In this document: piece after piece, positions 62,896 to 64,000 of the stretch | Position numbering within the stretch: position 1 is the first letter of the stretch | Layout: each line of letters begins with the position of its first letter | Assembly: GCA_000151295.1 (NCBI GenBank) | Contig: GG745345.1 | Coordinates: 922,733-986,732, forward strand | DNA: 64,000 nucleotides | Source: Allomyces macrogynus ATCC 38327 | Lineage: Eukaryota > Blastocladiomycota > Blastocladiomycetes > Blastocladiales > Blastocladiaceae | Direction of reading: 5' to 3' | Made by a program: the position numbers and the translations under genes | Notes under the pieces: model-generated | What the model saw: only the letters and a program-made list of their open reading frames with translations | The model's database searches: none | What the model was told of the DNA's origin: nothing

Positions 62896-64000
62896 CTATC
62901 TCCCCTGTCGCTGCTGCCCGCTGCGCTGCGACAGCACCGCGACCGCGCGAAACGCCGCCCAGACATCGTCCTCGGCGCCCGCCGCCGTCTCGACCCCGGC
63001 TGCACACTGCAACGCCCACGCATCGAGCGCCTCGGTCTCGTCCTCGTCAGCCGCCGTCCCCTGGGAACTCGCGCGTGATGGCGGACTCGGGTCGTCGTCT
63101 TCACTCCATTGCACGTAGGTCATGGCGTCCTCGATCTCGTCTTGCGGCGCGCCGTGGCCCACGAGTGCAGCCACGTGTTCGGCCGAGCCGAGCGCGACGA
63201 ATGGGTCGGGTGCGGCGTGATGGCTGCGTCTGGATGACGAGCCGGGGGCGGTAGGGAGCGTGTGAGCGCCCAGCAGGGCGGCGACGTGGTCGGCGGACCC
63301 GATGGGGGCGAATGGCGAGTCGGCGGATGTCGCGGGGACGGGCCCGTTGTCGTCGGCGTCAAGCGCGTCGATCTCGTCTGGGTCGAGCAGGAGAAAGTCG
63401 GGCAAGGCGTGCCGTGACGGGAGCGGCAGTGGCGCGCCCGAGAGGAGCGACGACTTGCGCGCTCGTCGTGTGCGTTTCGGTGGAGGACGGGCCAGGACAT
63501 CGGGCGTGGAGGCGCGTGCCGTGGTGGAGAACCACATGGCGTCCTTGGTCAGGACGGACGAGACGTCAATGGCTGGTGCGGGGGTTGGGGCCGAGTGCGA
63601 CCATGTGGATGCAGAAATGCGGCGCTTGCGTGACGGTTTGCTGCTTGCTGATGTGGGTGGGTGCGCTGGCGCCGGTGGAGGTGGCGGGGCCGACGCGTCC
63701 GGGTCAGGCTTGATCGCGATATCGGGACTCGGCACACGCTTAGCGACTGCTGGTACTGGTACTGCCAGAGGTCGAGGAGCCTTGGCTGCCGCCGCCGCAG
63801 TCACGTTGGCTCCATTCGCCTCTGGCGTCGCCGCCGTCGCCGCTGCTGCCGTCGCGGTCGCGGTCGCAGTCGCAGTCGCCTGAGCCCCAGCGCGTTTTCG
63901 TTTCGCAGCACTGCCCTTGCCCGTCGCCGCTGCCGCGCGCTTGGTTCGCGGTTTCCGCTCCGCGTCCACGCACGTATCCGCCTTCCCGAGCCTTACGCAC
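62896..64000 (-). CDS. Basic nuclear-type protein of unknown function (5' end off right edge)
   Basis: The frame is open from the window edge to a stop at 62896 (368 codons visible) with no ATG early in the visible part, so the start lies beyond the window. Several lysine/arginine clusters look like nuclear localisation signals (KPRTKR, AAKRKRAG, KPSRKRRIS, PPKRTRRARK). The middle is disordered and Ala/Pro-rich with an Ala/Thr dipeptide run. Two short acidic repeats, FAPIGSADHVAALLG and FVALGSAEHVAALVG, are clearly related to each other. The C-terminal DAWALQCAAGVE and DDVWAAFRAVAVL may be helical. No known domain seen. The internal duplicated motif could be a binding peptide. Confidence 0.7.
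   Translation of the reverse strand, partial: CVRLGKADTCVDAERKPRTKRAAAATGKGSAAKRKRAGAQATATATATATAAAATAATPEANGANVTAAAAAKAPRPLAVPVPAVAKRVPSPDIAIKPDPDASAPPPPPAPAHPPTSASSKPSRKRRISASTWSHSAPTPAPAIDVSSVLTKDAMWFSTTARASTPDVLARPPPKRTRRARKSSLLSGAPLPLPSRHALPDFLLLDPDEIDALDADDNGPVPATSADSPFAPIGSADHVAALLGAHTLPTAPGSSSRRSHHAAPDPFVALGSAEHVAALVGHGAPQDEIEDAMTYVQWSEDDDPSPPSRASSQGTAADEDETEALDAWALQCAAGVETAAGAEDDVWAAFRAVAVLSQRSGQQRQGR

Overview
The window is nuclear DNA of a GC-rich fungus with many short introns. Reconstructed introns are about 57-120 nt. They usually start GTACGT, GTGCGT or GTATGT and often carry a CTGAC/CTAAC-like branch site. I infer an early-diverging zoosporic fungus, most likely Blastocladiomycota or a chytrid. 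The reasons are a FAM72 homologue, a cAMP-receptor-like seven-helix receptor, an RGS-free DH-PH-FYVE exchange factor, a malonyl-CoA:ACP transacylase with a mitochondrial-type leader, and secreted lectin-like proteins of a type common in basal fungi. No rRNA, CRISPR or convincing tRNA was seen. Exon coordinates were worked out by hand from splice signals, reading frame and family conservation.

Layout. 1-270: start of a leftward type II membrane protein. 958-4215: an intact secreted beta-sandwich/C-type-lectin-like gene and a broken paralogue. 5084-13037: nucleotide-sugar/triose-phosphate transporter, a large unknown membrane protein, triosephosphate isomerase, and mitochondrial-type malonyl-CoA:ACP transacylase. 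13623-16242: two tandem intact members of the lectin-like family. 16477-24989: an F-box/LRR-like gene, a Pex39-like gene, a tail-anchored unknown, an L-type amino-acid transporter, and a cAMP-receptor-like GPCR. 26049-29211: a broken and an intact F-box/LRR paralogue. 29738-36160 (possibly to 36589): FAM72, a DH-PH-FYVE Rho exchange factor, and a DUF1399/glycine-rich-domain protein. 37731-47713: a seven-helix unknown, a mitochondrial-type unknown, a small coiled-coil/membrane protein, and a trehalose-6-phosphate synthase/phosphatase. 49445-49879: a small secreted protein. 50468-51082: a MITE-like element.

The most striking locus is 51773-56880. It encodes a predicted 1,577-residue protein joining a secreted animal-type haem-peroxidase-like domain, a DOMON domain, a cytochrome b561 core with all four haem histidines, a cytochrome b5-like domain and an NAD(P)H/FAD ferredoxin-reductase module. 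The order predicts electron flow from cytosolic NAD(P)H through the membrane to the cell exterior. The layout parallels dual oxidase (peroxidase-like domain plus transmembrane oxidase) but is built on b561 instead of NOX. As in vertebrate DUOX, the peroxidase-like domain has lost its catalytic and haem-ligand histidines.

To the right of it lie a decayed lectin-like paralogue (57162-58095), a gene with a COP9-signalosome subunit 9-like motif (59678-60369), SEC13 (60889-62042) and the 3' part of a basic nuclear-type protein running off the right edge. The lectin-like family has five copies here, three intact and two broken. They share intron positions and TATA boxes about 77-115 bp upstream of the start codon, so the window captures a locally expanding and decaying secreted-protein family.
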